Below are positions 54,353-63,805 of a stretch of 64,000 nt of DNA, piece after piece. Location: the NCBI RefSeq assembly GCF_002214485.1, contig NZ_CP015102.1:930001-994000 (forward strand). Direction: 5' to 3'. Position 1 is the stretch's first letter. Every line of letters starts with the position of its first letter. A program made the translations under genes and the position numbers. Under the pieces are notes generated by a model. It ran no database searches and was not told the DNA's origin. It worked only from the letters and a program-made list of their open reading frames with translations. This stretch comes from Thermococcus pacificus. GTDB taxonomy: Archaea; Methanobacteriota_B; Thermococci; Thermococcales; Thermococcaceae.

Positions 54353-55528
54353 TCACATGAGGCCCATCTTTTCTATAAACCTCTTGTAGTAGTGGGTGTC
54401 CTTCTCGAGCTCCGCCTTCTGGAGAAGCTGTCTCTCTATGGCCCTGAGGGCGTCGTGGACAGCCTGGATTGCACCCCAGGTTTCACCTGTGGCTACGAAC
54501 ACTCCCCTGTCGGTCACAACTCTCATCCTGGCTTGGTAGAGGTGCACTCCCCTGAACTTCTCGGGGAAGCGCCTTATGTAGAGGTAGATTATGCCCTCCT
54601 GGCCGAGCAGGTCCTCGTAGCCGTCGACGAAGCGCCTGACGTCCTCGATTATTCTCTCCCTGGTGAAGTCGCTGAGTATCTCCGCGTCTCCGCCGAGCTG
54701 GAGGTAGAAGCGCGCCTCCTTCTCGACCATCCTTGATATTGGCAGGAGTAAATCCTTGACGGTTAAGATCCCCACGACCCTGTTGTCCTCGTTGACCACC
54801 ACCAGTCCGTCGATGTCGTTGTCCTTCATTGTGGCAACGGCTTCCCTGACCTTTGCGTCGGGAAGAATAGTTATGACACCCCTTATCATAACGTCGCGGA
54901 GCTTCATGCTGAAGGGGGGTATCTTCTCTCCAGCCACTTCGCCGGCCTGCGCCTTAAAGCGCGGCTTGATGAACCTTATGATGAGGTCGTGGAGGGTCAC
55001 CAGTCCCTCGAGCTTGCCCGCCTCGTTTACGATGGGTATCCTCGATATGGCATGGTCGCGCATCGTGGCGAAGGCCTTGGCGACGGTGTCGTCCGGCTTG
55101 AGGGTTATCACGTCCTTGGTCATGAACTCCTCTATCTTCCTCTTTCCGAAGTCTCCCTCTGAGACCCTCTTGAGAAGCTCTATATCGCTTATAACACCGA
55201 TGATTTCAGCCTTGCTTTCCCCAACCGGGAGGGAGCGCAGGTCAACCTCCATCATGAGCTTGGCAGCCTTGCTGAGGTCCTCATCGGGCTTGATAACGGG
55301 GGCAGGTTTGTAAACGTCCCTAACTTTCGCCTTCGTTGGATCCCACTTGAGGTGGGATCTAATTATCAGGTCCTGGGTCAGGACTCCTTTGTACAGGTTC
55401 CCATCGAACACGAGAATCAGGTCAGGGTCTTCCTTCTCGAATATTCCGATCGCCTCAGAAAGCGGGGCGTCGATGTCTATCTTCTGGAACCTGTCGGTCA
55501 TAACCTCCTGCACAAGAATACCGACCAT
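54353..55528 (-). CDS. four-CBS-domain protein with C-terminal HPF/RaiA-like domain
   Basis: 391 residues: two Bateman modules and a tail. CBS 1-4 begin at about VQEVMTDRFQKIDIDAP, VRDVYKPAPVIKPDED, IEEFMTKDVITLKPDDT and LRDVMIRGVITILPDAK, each ending in a GVLT, GVISD, GLVTL or GILTVKD motif. The tail (about 265-391) has FYLQLGGDAEILSDF and YLYIRRFPEKFRGVHLYQARMRVVTD, with ATGETWGAIQAVHDALRAIERQLL, a beta-alpha pattern like ribosome hibernation factors of the HPF/RaiA family. CBS pairs typically bind adenine nucleotides, so energy-dependent ribosome hibernation is a testable idea. It diverges from tRNA-Ser. Confidence 0.78.
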   Translation of the reverse strand: MVGILVQEVMTDRFQKIDIDAPLSEAIGIFEKEDPDLILVFDGNLYKGVLTQDLIIRSHLKWDPTKAKVRDVYKPAPVIKPDEDLSKAAKLMMEVDLRSLPVGESKAEIIGVISDIELLKRVSEGDFGKRKIEEFMTKDVITLKPDDTVAKAFATMRDHAISRIPIVNEAGKLEGLVTLHDLIIRFIKPRFKAQAGEVAGEKIPPFSMKLRDVMIRGVITILPDAKVREAVATMKDNDIDGLVVVNEDNRVVGILTVKDLLLPISRMVEKEARFYLQLGGDAEILSDFTRERIIEDVRRFVDGYEDLLGQEGIIYLYIRRFPEKFRGVHLYQARMRVVTDRGVFVATGETWGAIQAVHDALRAIERQLLQKAELEKDTHYYKRFIEKMGLM

Positions 55529-55663
55529 GCTGCCACCTCCTTTTCATTCTTATTAAGGCACTCACTAATTTAAACCTTTGCAACCCGGAGACTTTTAGTT
55601 AATCGATGTTAATAAATTTTTCGCGGAAAGATTTATAAAACCGGAGCGGGAACTCAAAACCGC

Positions 55664-55749
55664 GCCGGGGTAGCCTAGCCTGGGAAGGCGCGGGACTCGA
55701 GATCCCGTGCGCTCTGCGCACCAGGGTTCAAATCCCTGCCCCGGCGCCA
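55664..55749 (+). tRNA. tRNA-Ser (anticodon CGA), CCA encoded
   Basis: Class II tRNA. The acceptor GCCGGGG pairs with CCCCGGC, followed by discriminator G and genomic CCA. The anticodon stem CGGGA/TCCCG encloses loop CTCGAGA with anticodon CGA at 55698-55700, reading UCG. A long variable arm (GTGCGCTCTGCGCAC) forms a stem, and the T-arm carries GGTTCAAAT. The promoter TATA (ATTTATAAA) is at about 55631-55639. A hairpin GAGGG/CCCTC about 20 bp downstream may terminate it. Confidence 0.96.
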
Positions 55750-55890
55750 TCTGCCGAGCCCGAGAGGGTTTCCTACCCTCCTTCCCCCTTCCGTTTGCCG
55801 AGCGGGGATTAATCTAAAACAAAACCAGCTATTTTGCATCGTAGACTGTATGCTTCTTGGCTACGAACCCTATAAGGAAGAAGAGGAAAC

Positions 55891-56781
<891 letters not shown>

Positions 56782-56873
56782 TTATCACCATAACGGGGAA
56801 AGCGCCGGTTCCCTTAAACCTTTCCACGGGAAAACCTTTTATTCCCTGTGAGCGCTACCCCTACGGTGGGCCT

Positions 56874-58355
56874 ATGCTGGAGCTCGGCAAGCACATCAAC
56901 ATCTCGGATGACCTGTTCGTCGTCAAAAACCTCATCGGCTCTATCCTGCAGGGCGTTGGAATCGCCTACCTCATCCCCGTGCTCCTCGGGTGGTTTTATC
57001 CAGAGGAGATCAAATACGTTGTTTACTTCGCCGCCCCGGGAGTGTTCAGCATACTACTCGGGGCGTGGCTGAGCAGGCACATGGGGAAAATCGAGGACGT
57101 TAACCTGAGGCAGGCCATGGTGTCGGCCGCCTTCACGTGGCTCTTTGCCTCCGCGATAAGCGTTATCCCGTTCATGGCGATAGCCCACATGTCCTTTGTC
57201 GACTCGTACTTTGAGAGCATGAGCGCATGGACCGGCACGGGGCTCACAATGATGAGCCATTTGGAGAGCTACCCTCGCATACTCCTCTTCTGGCGCGCCT
57301 GGATGCAGTGGCTCGGTGGTATCGGTATAGTCCTCGTTGCACTGACAGTTCTCATACGCCCGGGCGTCGCTGCAGCGAGGCTTTATAGGGCCGAGGCGAG
57401 GAGTGAGAGGATCCTGCCCAACCTCGTGAACACATCAAAGGTCATCTTCCAGATATACTTCATCCTGACGGTCGCTGGCATATACCTCTATTATATCAAC
57501 GGCATGCCCCTCTTCGATGCCGTGACCCACGCCATGACCGGCCTCGGAACCGGCGGTATGAGCACCCACGACCTCAGCATCGGGTACTTCAACAGCACCG
57601 CTATAGAGGCCGTCACAATATTTCTCATGATAATGGGTGCCGTCAACTTCACCGTCCACTACAAGATGTTCGTGAACAGGCGCCTGAAGCCCTTCTTCGA
57701 GGACATTCAGGTCAGGTACATGTTCTTCTTCCTCGTTCCTACGGTGGCCATAACGGCCTACAGCCTCCTCCAGATTGGGGATACCCCTGCAGATTCCATC
57801 CGCCAGTCCGTTTTCCACGCGGTCTCGGCCATTACCTGTACCGGTTTCGGGATTGCTGACCTCAGTAAGTACCCCGAGCTCGGCAAGTTCATACTGGGCA
57901 TCCTCATGGTCATAGGCGGTGGAGCGGGAAGTACCGCCGGTGGTATAAAGCTCATCCGTGTCACGCTGATGTACGAGAGCCTCAAATGGACCCTCCAGCA
58001 GGCGATACTGCCGAGGGGAGCCGTCATCAAGCGCAAGGTCGGCGACTACATCTTCACAGAAGAGGACGTTCAGGAAGTCATGAGCTTCACAATGACCTAC
58101 ATAGCCTTCCTCCTCGTGGGGACCGTGTACACGATGATACGCATGGGGACGAGCCTCGTGGATGCTTTCTTTGAGGTGGCCTCCGCCCAGGGCAACGTTG
58201 GTTTGAGCGTTGGAATAACCTCCCCAAGCATGCCGGTCGACATGAAGGTTCTCCTTATCCTCCACATGTGGATAGGAAGGCTTGAGATATTCTCAACCCT
58301 CGTGTTCATAATAAGCGCGTTCCTTCTCGTCCCCAGGGTGGTGAAGGGCAAATGA
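56874..58355 (+). CDS. TrkH/Ktr-type potassium uptake membrane subunit
   Basis: 493-residue membrane protein with the four P-loop-like TM repeats of TrkH transporters: SMSAWTGTGLTMMSHLE, AMTGLGTGGMSTHDLS, AVSAITCTGFGIADLS and ASAQGNVGLSVGI, each carrying the filter glycine. GGAGSTAGGIKLIRV follows the third filter. No TrkA (NAD-binding) gene is adjacent. The start is ATG 56874 behind GGTGGG. Its stop overlaps the ABC ATPase start by 4 bp (ATGA). Confidence 0.92.
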   Translation: MLELGKHINISDDLFVVKNLIGSILQGVGIAYLIPVLLGWFYPEEIKYVVYFAAPGVFSILLGAWLSRHMGKIEDVNLRQAMVSAAFTWLFASAISVIPFMAIAHMSFVDSYFESMSAWTGTGLTMMSHLESYPRILLFWRAWMQWLGGIGIVLVALTVLIRPGVAAARLYRAEARSERILPNLVNTSKVIFQIYFILTVAGIYLYYINGMPLFDAVTHAMTGLGTGGMSTHDLSIGYFNSTAIEAVTIFLMIMGAVNFTVHYKMFVNRRLKPFFEDIQVRYMFFFLVPTVAITAYSLLQIGDTPADSIRQSVFHAVSAITCTGFGIADLSKYPELGKFILGILMVIGGGAGSTAGGIKLIRVTLMYESLKWTLQQAILPRGAVIKRKVGDYIFTEEDVQEVMSFTMTYIAFLLVGTVYTMIRMGTSLVDAFFEVASAQGNVGLSVGITSPSMPVDMKVLLILHMWIGRLEIFSTLVFIISAFLLVPRVVKGK

Positions 58356-59212
58356 ACGTTATCACCGTGGAAGACCTGAGCTTCAAGTACCGGAGGGCCG
58401 AGAGGTACTCCCTCAGGGACGTGAGCTTCACCGTGAAGGAAGGTGAGCTTCTGGGCATAATAGGGCCCAGCGGCAGCGGCAAATCGACCCTCTGCCTGAC
58501 GCTGAACGGGGTCATCCCCAACTCCATACGGGGCGAGTTTAAGGGGGATGTCATTATAAGGGATCCTCGCACGGGCGAGGAGTTCAACACAAAGGAAACC
58601 CCCGTAGCGAGGCTCTCAACGGTCGTAGGCCTGGTTCTCCAGAACCCCGAAAGCCAGCTCTTCAACATGACCGTGGAGGAGGAGATAGCCTTCGGCCTTG
58701 AGAACCTTGGCCTTGAGAGGAACGAGATCCTCAGGCGCCTCCGCTGGGCTCTGGAAGTGACAGGTTTGAAGGGCCTTGAGAAGGAGTTCCCGCCGAACCT
58801 AAGTGGTGGTCAGCAACAGCGGCTCGCCATAGCCGCCATACTGGCCATGGGGCCCTCGGTACTCGTCCTCGATGAACCAACCAGCCAGCTCGACCCTGTT
58901 GGCAGGAAGGAAGTCCTCGGCCTCGTTTCCCTCCTCAACCGCGAGCACGGCATGACCGTTGTGCTGGTGGAGCACCACACCGACTACATCCTGCGCTACG
59001 CAGATAGGGTCATGGTGATGACCGACGGGTCGATAGTGATGGAGGGGAAGCCAGAGGAAATTGCCGAGGAGGCGGAGGAACTTAGGAGGCTGGGCATCAA
59101 ACTGCCTGCCGTCCTGGAGGTATCCCACGAGCTCAGAAAGAGGGAACTGCTCGATCGGGTTGTTCTCACTCCTGAGGAGCTTCTCTCCACTCTAAAATGT
59201 CCCTCACGTTGA
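58352..59212 (+). CDS. ECF/CbiO-type ABC transporter ATPase (orphan)
   Basis: 286-residue ABC ATPase of the energy-coupling-factor type. It has Walker A GPSGSGKST, Q-loop VLQNPESQLFNMTVEEEIAFGLENLG (the ECF-type NPESQL signature), signature LSGGQQQRLAIAAIL, Walker B VLVLDEPTSQLDP and the H-loop VLVEHHTD. ECF modules normally carry two ATPases, a T subunit and an S subunit; none is nearby. The 3' end overlaps the convergent gene by 47 bp. It is coupled to trkH. Confidence 0.86.
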   Translation: MNVITVEDLSFKYRRAERYSLRDVSFTVKEGELLGIIGPSGSGKSTLCLTLNGVIPNSIRGEFKGDVIIRDPRTGEEFNTKETPVARLSTVVGLVLQNPESQLFNMTVEEEIAFGLENLGLERNEILRRLRWALEVTGLKGLEKEFPPNLSGGQQQRLAIAAILAMGPSVLVLDEPTSQLDPVGRKEVLGLVSLLNREHGMTVVLVEHHTDYILRYADRVMVMTDGSIVMEGKPEEIAEEAEELRRLGIKLPAVLEVSHELRKRELLDRVVLTPEELLSTLKCPSR

Positions 59213-59993
59213 AGCCCTCGCCGAGGATGGAGTGCTTCAGGTCGTAGAGCTTCAGGCTGAGCTCGAACCTTGCGTCCGGGTCTTCCACCTTCTCGGCCTC
59301 TTTGAAGGCCGCGTCTATGAGCTTGAGGGCCTTTTCGCGGTTCCTCTGTCCCTCAATGGACGCCATGTAGTAGAGGGCCATTGCCCTGTGGAACGGGCTC
59401 GTTATGTGCCTGAGGATAAGCATGGCCTTCTCCACGTCACCAGCGAGGTAAAAGCCCTCCGCTATGTGGGTCAGGACGACGTCGAGCTTTTCCGGATCCT
59501 TGACCATTTTCATGGCGTAGCCGGCCTTGTCCAGGAGACCTCTCCTTATGAGCTCCATGAGGATGTCCCTCACTATGTTCGCCTCATCGCCGGCCAGGTT
59601 TATGGCCGCCCTGAGGGCCATGTCACCGTTGAGTTCATCGTTGAGCCTGTAGAGGAGAACCGCAAGGTCCGAGAGGAGAAGCGCACGGTACCTCTTGTTG
59701 AAAAGCCCGTTCACTGCCGGGACGAGATTTTTAATTCTCTCCTTTGTCTTTTCGAGTTCGTAGTCGGTTAATCCGCCATTTTTCTCCGCCTCATCGAGGC
59801 TCTCTGTTATGGTCCTTATTATCATCCTCAGCGCGAGGTAGAGGTTGTGCTCCTTCCCGAGCGCCTCGAGGAGGGGTATGGTATCGTCTATCCTGCCCTC
59901 ACTCAGATAACTCTCTATCTCCTCGAGCACTTCAAGCTCGGAGCGCTTCTTCTCCCCGCGCGGGTCTCGGAAGAATTCGTCGAGCTTCCCCAT
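59166..59993 (-). CDS. TPR-like helical repeat protein
   Basis: 275-residue soluble, nearly all-helical protein with TPR/HEAT-like repeats, for example RYRALLLSDLAVLLYRLND, AEGFYLAGDVEKAMLILRHI and ALYYMASIEGQRNREKALKLIDAAFKEAEK. No catalytic motif is seen. It is the last gene of a minus-strand run (HepT-like, archaemetzincin relic, CYTH, this), starting 4 bp after the CYTH stop. The 3' end overlaps the ECF ATPase gene on the other strand. Function unknown; a scaffold for the CYTH enzyme is one possibility. Confidence 0.65.
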   Translation of the reverse strand: MGKLDEFFRDPRGEKKRSELEVLEEIESYLSEGRIDDTIPLLEALGKEHNLYLALRMIIRTITESLDEAEKNGGLTDYELEKTKERIKNLVPAVNGLFNKRYRALLLSDLAVLLYRLNDELNGDMALRAAINLAGDEANIVRDILMELIRRGLLDKAGYAMKMVKDPEKLDVVLTHIAEGFYLAGDVEKAMLILRHITSPFHRAMALYYMASIEGQRNREKALKLIDAAFKEAEKVEDPDARFELSLKLYDLKHSILGEGFNVRDILEWREAPQE

Positions 59994-59996
59994 GGT

Positions 59997-60530
59997 TCAC
60001 CTCCTTTCGAGTAGCAGTTCCAGGTAGGAGCGCCTCTCGAAACGCTCGACGCCCAGCTCCTTGAGTATACCCCGCAGCCTCTCAACGGTCTCCTCGACGG
60101 CTCTTTCGTTCTCTGCGAGGGCCTCTATCTCGATGAACTTGCCGAGGCCTTCAACCTCGTCGAGCGCTATGATTATCCCCTTGTCCACGTAGTATTTCTC
60201 CCTCACCTTCTCGACGGTCAGAACCTCCTGGAACCCAAGGCGGGAGAGTATCTCCGAGTGCTTGTCGGGGTCACTTATGGGAACCTCTATTTCCCTTCTC
60301 GTCTTGGAGTTCGGGTCAATCTTAGGCCCCTTGTACGTCAGAAACGCCTCGAAGTGTCCGTTGAAGCGCCTCACCCTTATCCTCAGTGCTTCGTCAGTCT
60401 CGGTGAAATCCCTGCACGGGTGCTGGAAGTAAGTGTCCTCGTGGTACTCGCGCCTTATCAGCTCGAAGTCCTCCCTAACCCTCTCGAAGATTTTATCGTC
60501 CGCATAGCCCTTAACCTCAATCTCTATCAC
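59997..60530 (-). CDS. CYTH-domain protein (CyaB class IV adenylate cyclase-like / thiamine triphosphatase superfamily)
   Basis: 177-residue CYTH protein. The N-terminal ExExK motif (IEIEVKGYADDKIFERV), FLTYKGPK, RREIEVPI and ALDEVEGLGKFIEIEAL are the usual tunnel-lining strands. Archaeal members are often labelled CyaB, but many CYTH proteins are triphosphatases; the substrate cannot be read. The start is GTG 60530, overlapping the stop of the 48-residue relic gene (GTGA). It is part of a tight four-gene operon. Confidence 0.86.
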   Translation of the reverse strand: MIEIEVKGYADDKIFERVREDFELIRREYHEDTYFQHPCRDFTETDEALRIRVRRFNGHFEAFLTYKGPKIDPNSKTRREIEVPISDPDKHSEILSRLGFQEVLTVEKVREKYYVDKGIIIALDEVEGLGKFIEIEALAENERAVEETVERLRGILKELGVERFERRSYLELLLERR

Positions 60531-60673
60531 GAAACCACCCCCAGGTTTTCCTTCAGTCTGGCTTCGCAGGAGGGGCAGTATGTTGCCCCCTTGATGTCGG
60601 TGTCTACTATCGAGTTGGAGAAGTCGTCAACGATGTACTCTTCAACACTCCCTATGGGCACGATGAGCATCAT
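60527..60673 (-). pseudogene. internally deleted archaemetzincin (48 residues)
   Basis: 48-codon frame starting ATG 60673 (ATGA overlap with the upstream gene) and ending in the GTGA overlap with the CYTH gene. The N-terminal MMLIVPIGSVEEYIV resembles the beginning of archaemetzincin proteases. It is followed directly by DDFSNSIVDTDIKGATYCPSC, which matches the C-terminal part (FSNSLxDTDxK..CPxC) of the same family. The central catalytic region with HExxHxxGxxH is missing, so an in-frame deletion of over 100 codons is the simplest explanation. It is probably an inactive remnant kept by operon coupling, unless the small CPSC protein gained a new role. Confidence 0.65.
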
Positions 60674-61062
60674 GTCAACCCCTCCAGATGGGCCAGGACG
60701 TCCTCGACGAACTTCGCGTACTCCTCCATGTCCCTGAAAGCTATCTCATCGTTGACGAGGTCGTAGTCGTATATGAGAACCTCCCTGAGCTGGGCCAGAA
60801 AAGTCGCTTTCTCCGCTACGTCCTCGGGGATCAAACCTTTCTCCCTGAGCGAGGCGACGACATCCCCGTAGGAGATGGCTATTACACCGTGCTCTTTAGC
60901 CCTCTCCGCTAGTCCCTCGAGGACGAGCCCTATGGCGAACTCCAGTCTCTTGTATATCCCGTCCTTCGCGAGGCCGAGAGATTTAAACTCCTCCAGCGAC
61001 GGGGGCATTCCCTTCCTGATGGCCTCAATGCTCTCCAGAACCTTCTCTCTCAATCTCCCCAC
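60670..61062 (-). CDS. HepT/DUF86-like HEPN protein with altered active site
   Basis: 130-residue all-helical protein similar to HepT (DUF86) toxins. KVLESIEAIRKGMPPSLEEF and AQLREVLIYDYDLVNDEIAF occupy the position of the HepT motif RxxxxHxY (LRNxLVHxYxxVDDE). Here the catalytic His is replaced by Tyr (R-EVLI-Y-D-Y), so RNase activity is doubtful. No MNT partner is adjacent; it is instead first in the operon with the archaemetzincin relic and the CYTH gene. Start ATG 61062. A TATA-like element lies before it (minus strand, about 61087-61093). Confidence 0.68.
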   Translation of the reverse strand: MGRLREKVLESIEAIRKGMPPSLEEFKSLGLAKDGIYKRLEFAIGLVLEGLAERAKEHGVIAISYGDVVASLREKGLIPEDVAEKATFLAQLREVLIYDYDLVNDEIAFRDMEEYAKFVEDVLAHLEGLT

Positions 61063-61134
61063 CAGTACATAATATGACGGTATGGGGTATAAACTTTTCC
61101 CGGTGGGAAATTGAAAGGTAGAAAAAGAAGAAGC

Positions 61135-62172
61135 TCACGGGGTAAGGTCCATAGGTTTAAGCTCCTCGAGGAAGTGCTTCGCGAACTCAATGGTCTTCTC
61201 GATGTCCCTTAAATCAGCGGTCTCGACCTGGCTGTGCATGTACCTTATCGGGACGCTCAGAACTGCGGTGGCGACGCCCTCGCGATTTATCTGCATTATG
61301 TTGGCATCGGTTCCGGTCGGCCTAGGGCTGGCCTCGACCTGGAGCGGTATGTTGTACTTCTTAGCCACCTCATCGGCGAAGGCGCGAATCTTGGGGTTGA
61401 TGTTCGGTCCGACGTCCATGACCGGCCCGCCGCCGAGCCTGGGAACGATTTTGCCCTTGTCGCCGACCTGCTTGGCGAAGGTAACGTCCATGGCTATGCC
61501 TATCTCTGGGTCGATGGCGTAGCTCGCGACGCGCGCTCCCCTGAGGCCAACCTCTTCTTGGACGCTGGCGACGAAGTATATGTCAGCCTCGTGGCTTTCG
61601 AGCCTCTTGGCGGCCTCTATCATGGTGTAGAGGCAGACCCTGTCGTCGAGGTATGGGGTGGCTATGCGGTTCTCATTGAGCTGGACGAAGGCCGGAGCGA
61701 ACTCGCCTACGGTGCCAACGCGGAAGCCAAGCTCCTCGGCCTCCTCCTTGCTGTCGACGCCTACGTCAACGACTATGGTGTCCCAGTCAGCGGCCTTCTT
61801 CCTGTCCTCCGGCTTCTGGAGGTGCGGAGGTATATGGCCGACGACGCCGAAGCGCTCGCCCTTCTCGGTGAAGAAGCGGATCCTCTGAGCGACGAGCGTC
61901 CTTGGGTCAACTCCTCCAACAGGAACGACGTGGAGGTAGCCCTCCTTGTCTATGTGGTTGACCATGACTCCAATCTTGTCCATGTGAGCGGCTATCATTA
62001 TCTTTGGCCCGCTACCCTTCTTGTGGGCTATGACGTTGCCAAGCTTGTCAGTGTATATCTCATCAACGACCGGTTCCAGCTCCTCTATAACGACGTCCCT
62101 TATTCCAAGAAACTCGTAGCCGGAAACGCCCGGCGTTTCAACAACCTTCCTGAGCAGCTCTATGTCCACCAT
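61135..62172 (-). CDS. M42-family TET aminopeptidase (deblocking / glutamyl-type)
   Basis: 345-residue dinuclear-zinc peptidase of the M42 family, forming dodecameric tetrahedral particles in Thermococcales. Metal ligands and active-site blocks: [44 protein letters not shown] and [14 protein letters not shown]. It processes short peptides released by the proteasome or other proteases. A clean promoter region lies upstream with AAAGGAGG before ATG 62172. Which TET subtype this is cannot be settled here. Confidence 0.9.
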   Translation of the reverse strand: MVDIELLRKVVETPGVSGYEFLGIRDVVIEELEPVVDEIYTDKLGNVIAHKKGSGPKIMIAAHMDKIGVMVNHIDKEGYLHVVPVGGVDPRTLVAQRIRFFTEKGERFGVVGHIPPHLQKPEDRKKAADWDTIVVDVGVDSKEEAEELGFRVGTVGEFAPAFVQLNENRIATPYLDDRVCLYTMIEAAKRLESHEADIYFVASVQEEVGLRGARVASYAIDPEIGIAMDVTFAKQVGDKGKIVPRLGGGPVMDVGPNINPKIRAFADEVAKKYNIPLQVEASPRPTGTDANIMQINREGVATAVLSVPIRYMHSQVETADLRDIEKTIEFAKHFLEELKPMDLTP

Positions 62173-62245
62173 GGCTTTTGCCTCCTTTAGATTTCCATCT
62201 GAATGTATTCGGCCGGCTTAATAAGGTTTGCGAAAGGAAACACTA

Positions 62246-63805
62246 TCACCCAAGGAGAACCTGGAGGTAGGCCTCCTCCCCGGGTTCGAGGTGCTCTATC
62301 TCCCAGAGGACCCTTCCGTCCTCTATTTTGGCCTTCCCCTTCGTTGCCCTGACCTCGAGGGCGTTGGTTCTCTTCTCGAAGCTGAAGCTATCGAGGCCCT
62401 TCAGCTTAGGAGCCCTGACCTTGACGAAGTAGTAGCGGTCTATCGTCTCCTCCTGGACTATCGGCCTGAAGAAGGCAACGTAAGAAGTTCCCGCCAGCAG
62501 GATTCCGGACAGTATGAGTATGAGCGGGAGGGGCCCGTAGTTCTTCGGCGGCTTTGTCAGGACCATCGTGGTGGTAATGGGCGGCATTGTCGTTGGGGAG
62601 GAATTTGACGGTGTAGTGTTCGTCTCCGTGGGAGTTGGAGTAGGTGGCTGGAAGGTCTTGGCGGTGGCGGAGGCGCCGAGGTAGTTGCTGTTCTCGGCGC
62701 TCAGGATTATTATGCCGTAGCCAGTTTTTCTCAGGTCTATCACCGCCCTGCCCGAGGAGTTCGTAACGGAGTAGTCCCTGTCGAGCGCCCCAACTGCCTT
62801 CACCGTGACGTTGGGAACGGGGAAACCGTTGGAATCACGGACCTCAACGATGAGTCGGGTTTTATTCTGCTCGTAGGAAATCCTAAGCCCCTTCACCTCC
62901 ACCGGAACGCGAACTATCTTCCCATCGAGGTCAAGGGTAACGATGTAAGTCCCAGGCTCAGAAACAGGAACGCTCAGCCTGCCATCATCTCCAGTCGTCA
63001 GGGTGGTATTGCCGATGGTGACCGGGATGTCACTCACTCCCGAGCCGGTTTTGTTGTAGACGAAGACGCTTATCTCGCCGTCTCTGAAGCCCACCTTGTA
63101 TTCAAGGTGCCGTCTGTAGACTTGGAAGGTCCCCCACGTTTCTTTATAGACCCCGCTGAAGTTAGCCCAGAGGTGAACCTCGTAGTTTCCGAGCGGGAGG
63201 TCGTGCAGGAGAAGCCTCTGGGTCCAGCTCTGACCGGGCTTTACGAAGGTTACCGTGGTCCTGTTGAGGACCGTTCCGGAAGGGCCGATTATGTAGTAGC
63301 CAACGCTCCCGCTGAGGATCCCGTTTGACTTTGAGGTTATCCTCAGTTTCACCTCGACGGGCTTTCCAATCAAATAGCGCTCCTTGCAGTCAACCCCCAG
63401 GGAATAGTCTGTTATCCTCTTCACGTTAACGAAAACCGGGGCTTGGCTGTAGGTGCTGTTGTGGCGGGCCACGAGGAAGAGCTTGTATCTCCCGAGGGCG
63501 GTGTTTAGAACCTTGATGGTGAGGGTGCCGTTGTAGTCTCCTCCGGGGGGAATCGGGCCTGAGATGAGCGTGTTCTGGTAGAGGAAGTCCCCCGCTGGAC
63601 CCGTGATATAGACGGTGACGTTCTCGAGGATCTCACTCCCGAGGTTCACCAGCCTGAAGGGAACCACCACAGTATCGCCGGGAAGGGCGGTAAAGTTGTT
63701 GTTGAGCGGTGCTATCGAGAAGAGCGCGCTGTCGGAGGCCTTGACAGCAGGCAGGAACAGCAGGACGAGAGCTACCAAGAGCAGGAGGTTGGACCTAGGT
63801 CTCAC
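62246..63805 (-). CDS. secreted, membrane-anchored beta-sandwich repeat protein
   Basis: 519 residues. Signal peptide at 1-23 (LLLLVALVLLFLPAVKA). Four to five beta-sandwich modules of CARDB/COG1470 type (LPGDTVVVPFRLVNLGSEILENVTVYI; GKPVEVKLRITSKSNGIL; VSVPVSEPGTYIVTLDL-like; NGFPVPNVTVKAVGA). A Thr/Pro-rich stalk (about 378-411, PTPTPTETNTTPSNSSP). One TM helix (LPLILILSGILLAGTSYVAFF) and a C-terminal intracellular domain of about 80 residues ending in YLQVLLG. Many N-glycosylation sequons. The start is GTG 63805, overlapping hjc. A cell-surface adhesin or transporter-associated protein is possible; no function assigned. Confidence 0.75.
   Translation of the reverse strand: MRPRSNLLLLVALVLLFLPAVKASDSALFSIAPLNNNFTALPGDTVVVPFRLVNLGSEILENVTVYITGPAGDFLYQNTLISGPIPPGGDYNGTLTIKVLNTALGRYKLFLVARHNSTYSQAPVFVNVKRITDYSLGVDCKERYLIGKPVEVKLRITSKSNGILSGSVGYYIIGPSGTVLNRTTVTFVKPGQSWTQRLLLHDLPLGNYEVHLWANFSGVYKETWGTFQVYRRHLEYKVGFRDGEISVFVYNKTGSGVSDIPVTIGNTTLTTGDDGRLSVPVSEPGTYIVTLDLDGKIVRVPVEVKGLRISYEQNKTRLIVEVRDSNGFPVPNVTVKAVGALDRDYSVTNSSGRAVIDLRKTGYGIIILSAENSNYLGASATAKTFQPPTPTPTETNTTPSNSSPTTMPPITTTMVLTKPPKNYGPLPLILILSGILLAGTSYVAFFRPIVQEETIDRYYFVKVRAPKLKGLDSFSFEKRTNALEVRATKGKAKIEDGRVLWEIEHLEPGEEAYLQVLLG

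Noticed and set aside
61234-62190. 318-codon open frame on the + strand opposite the M42 peptidase
   Set aside because: Shadow frame; the minus-strand product has all M42 metal ligands.
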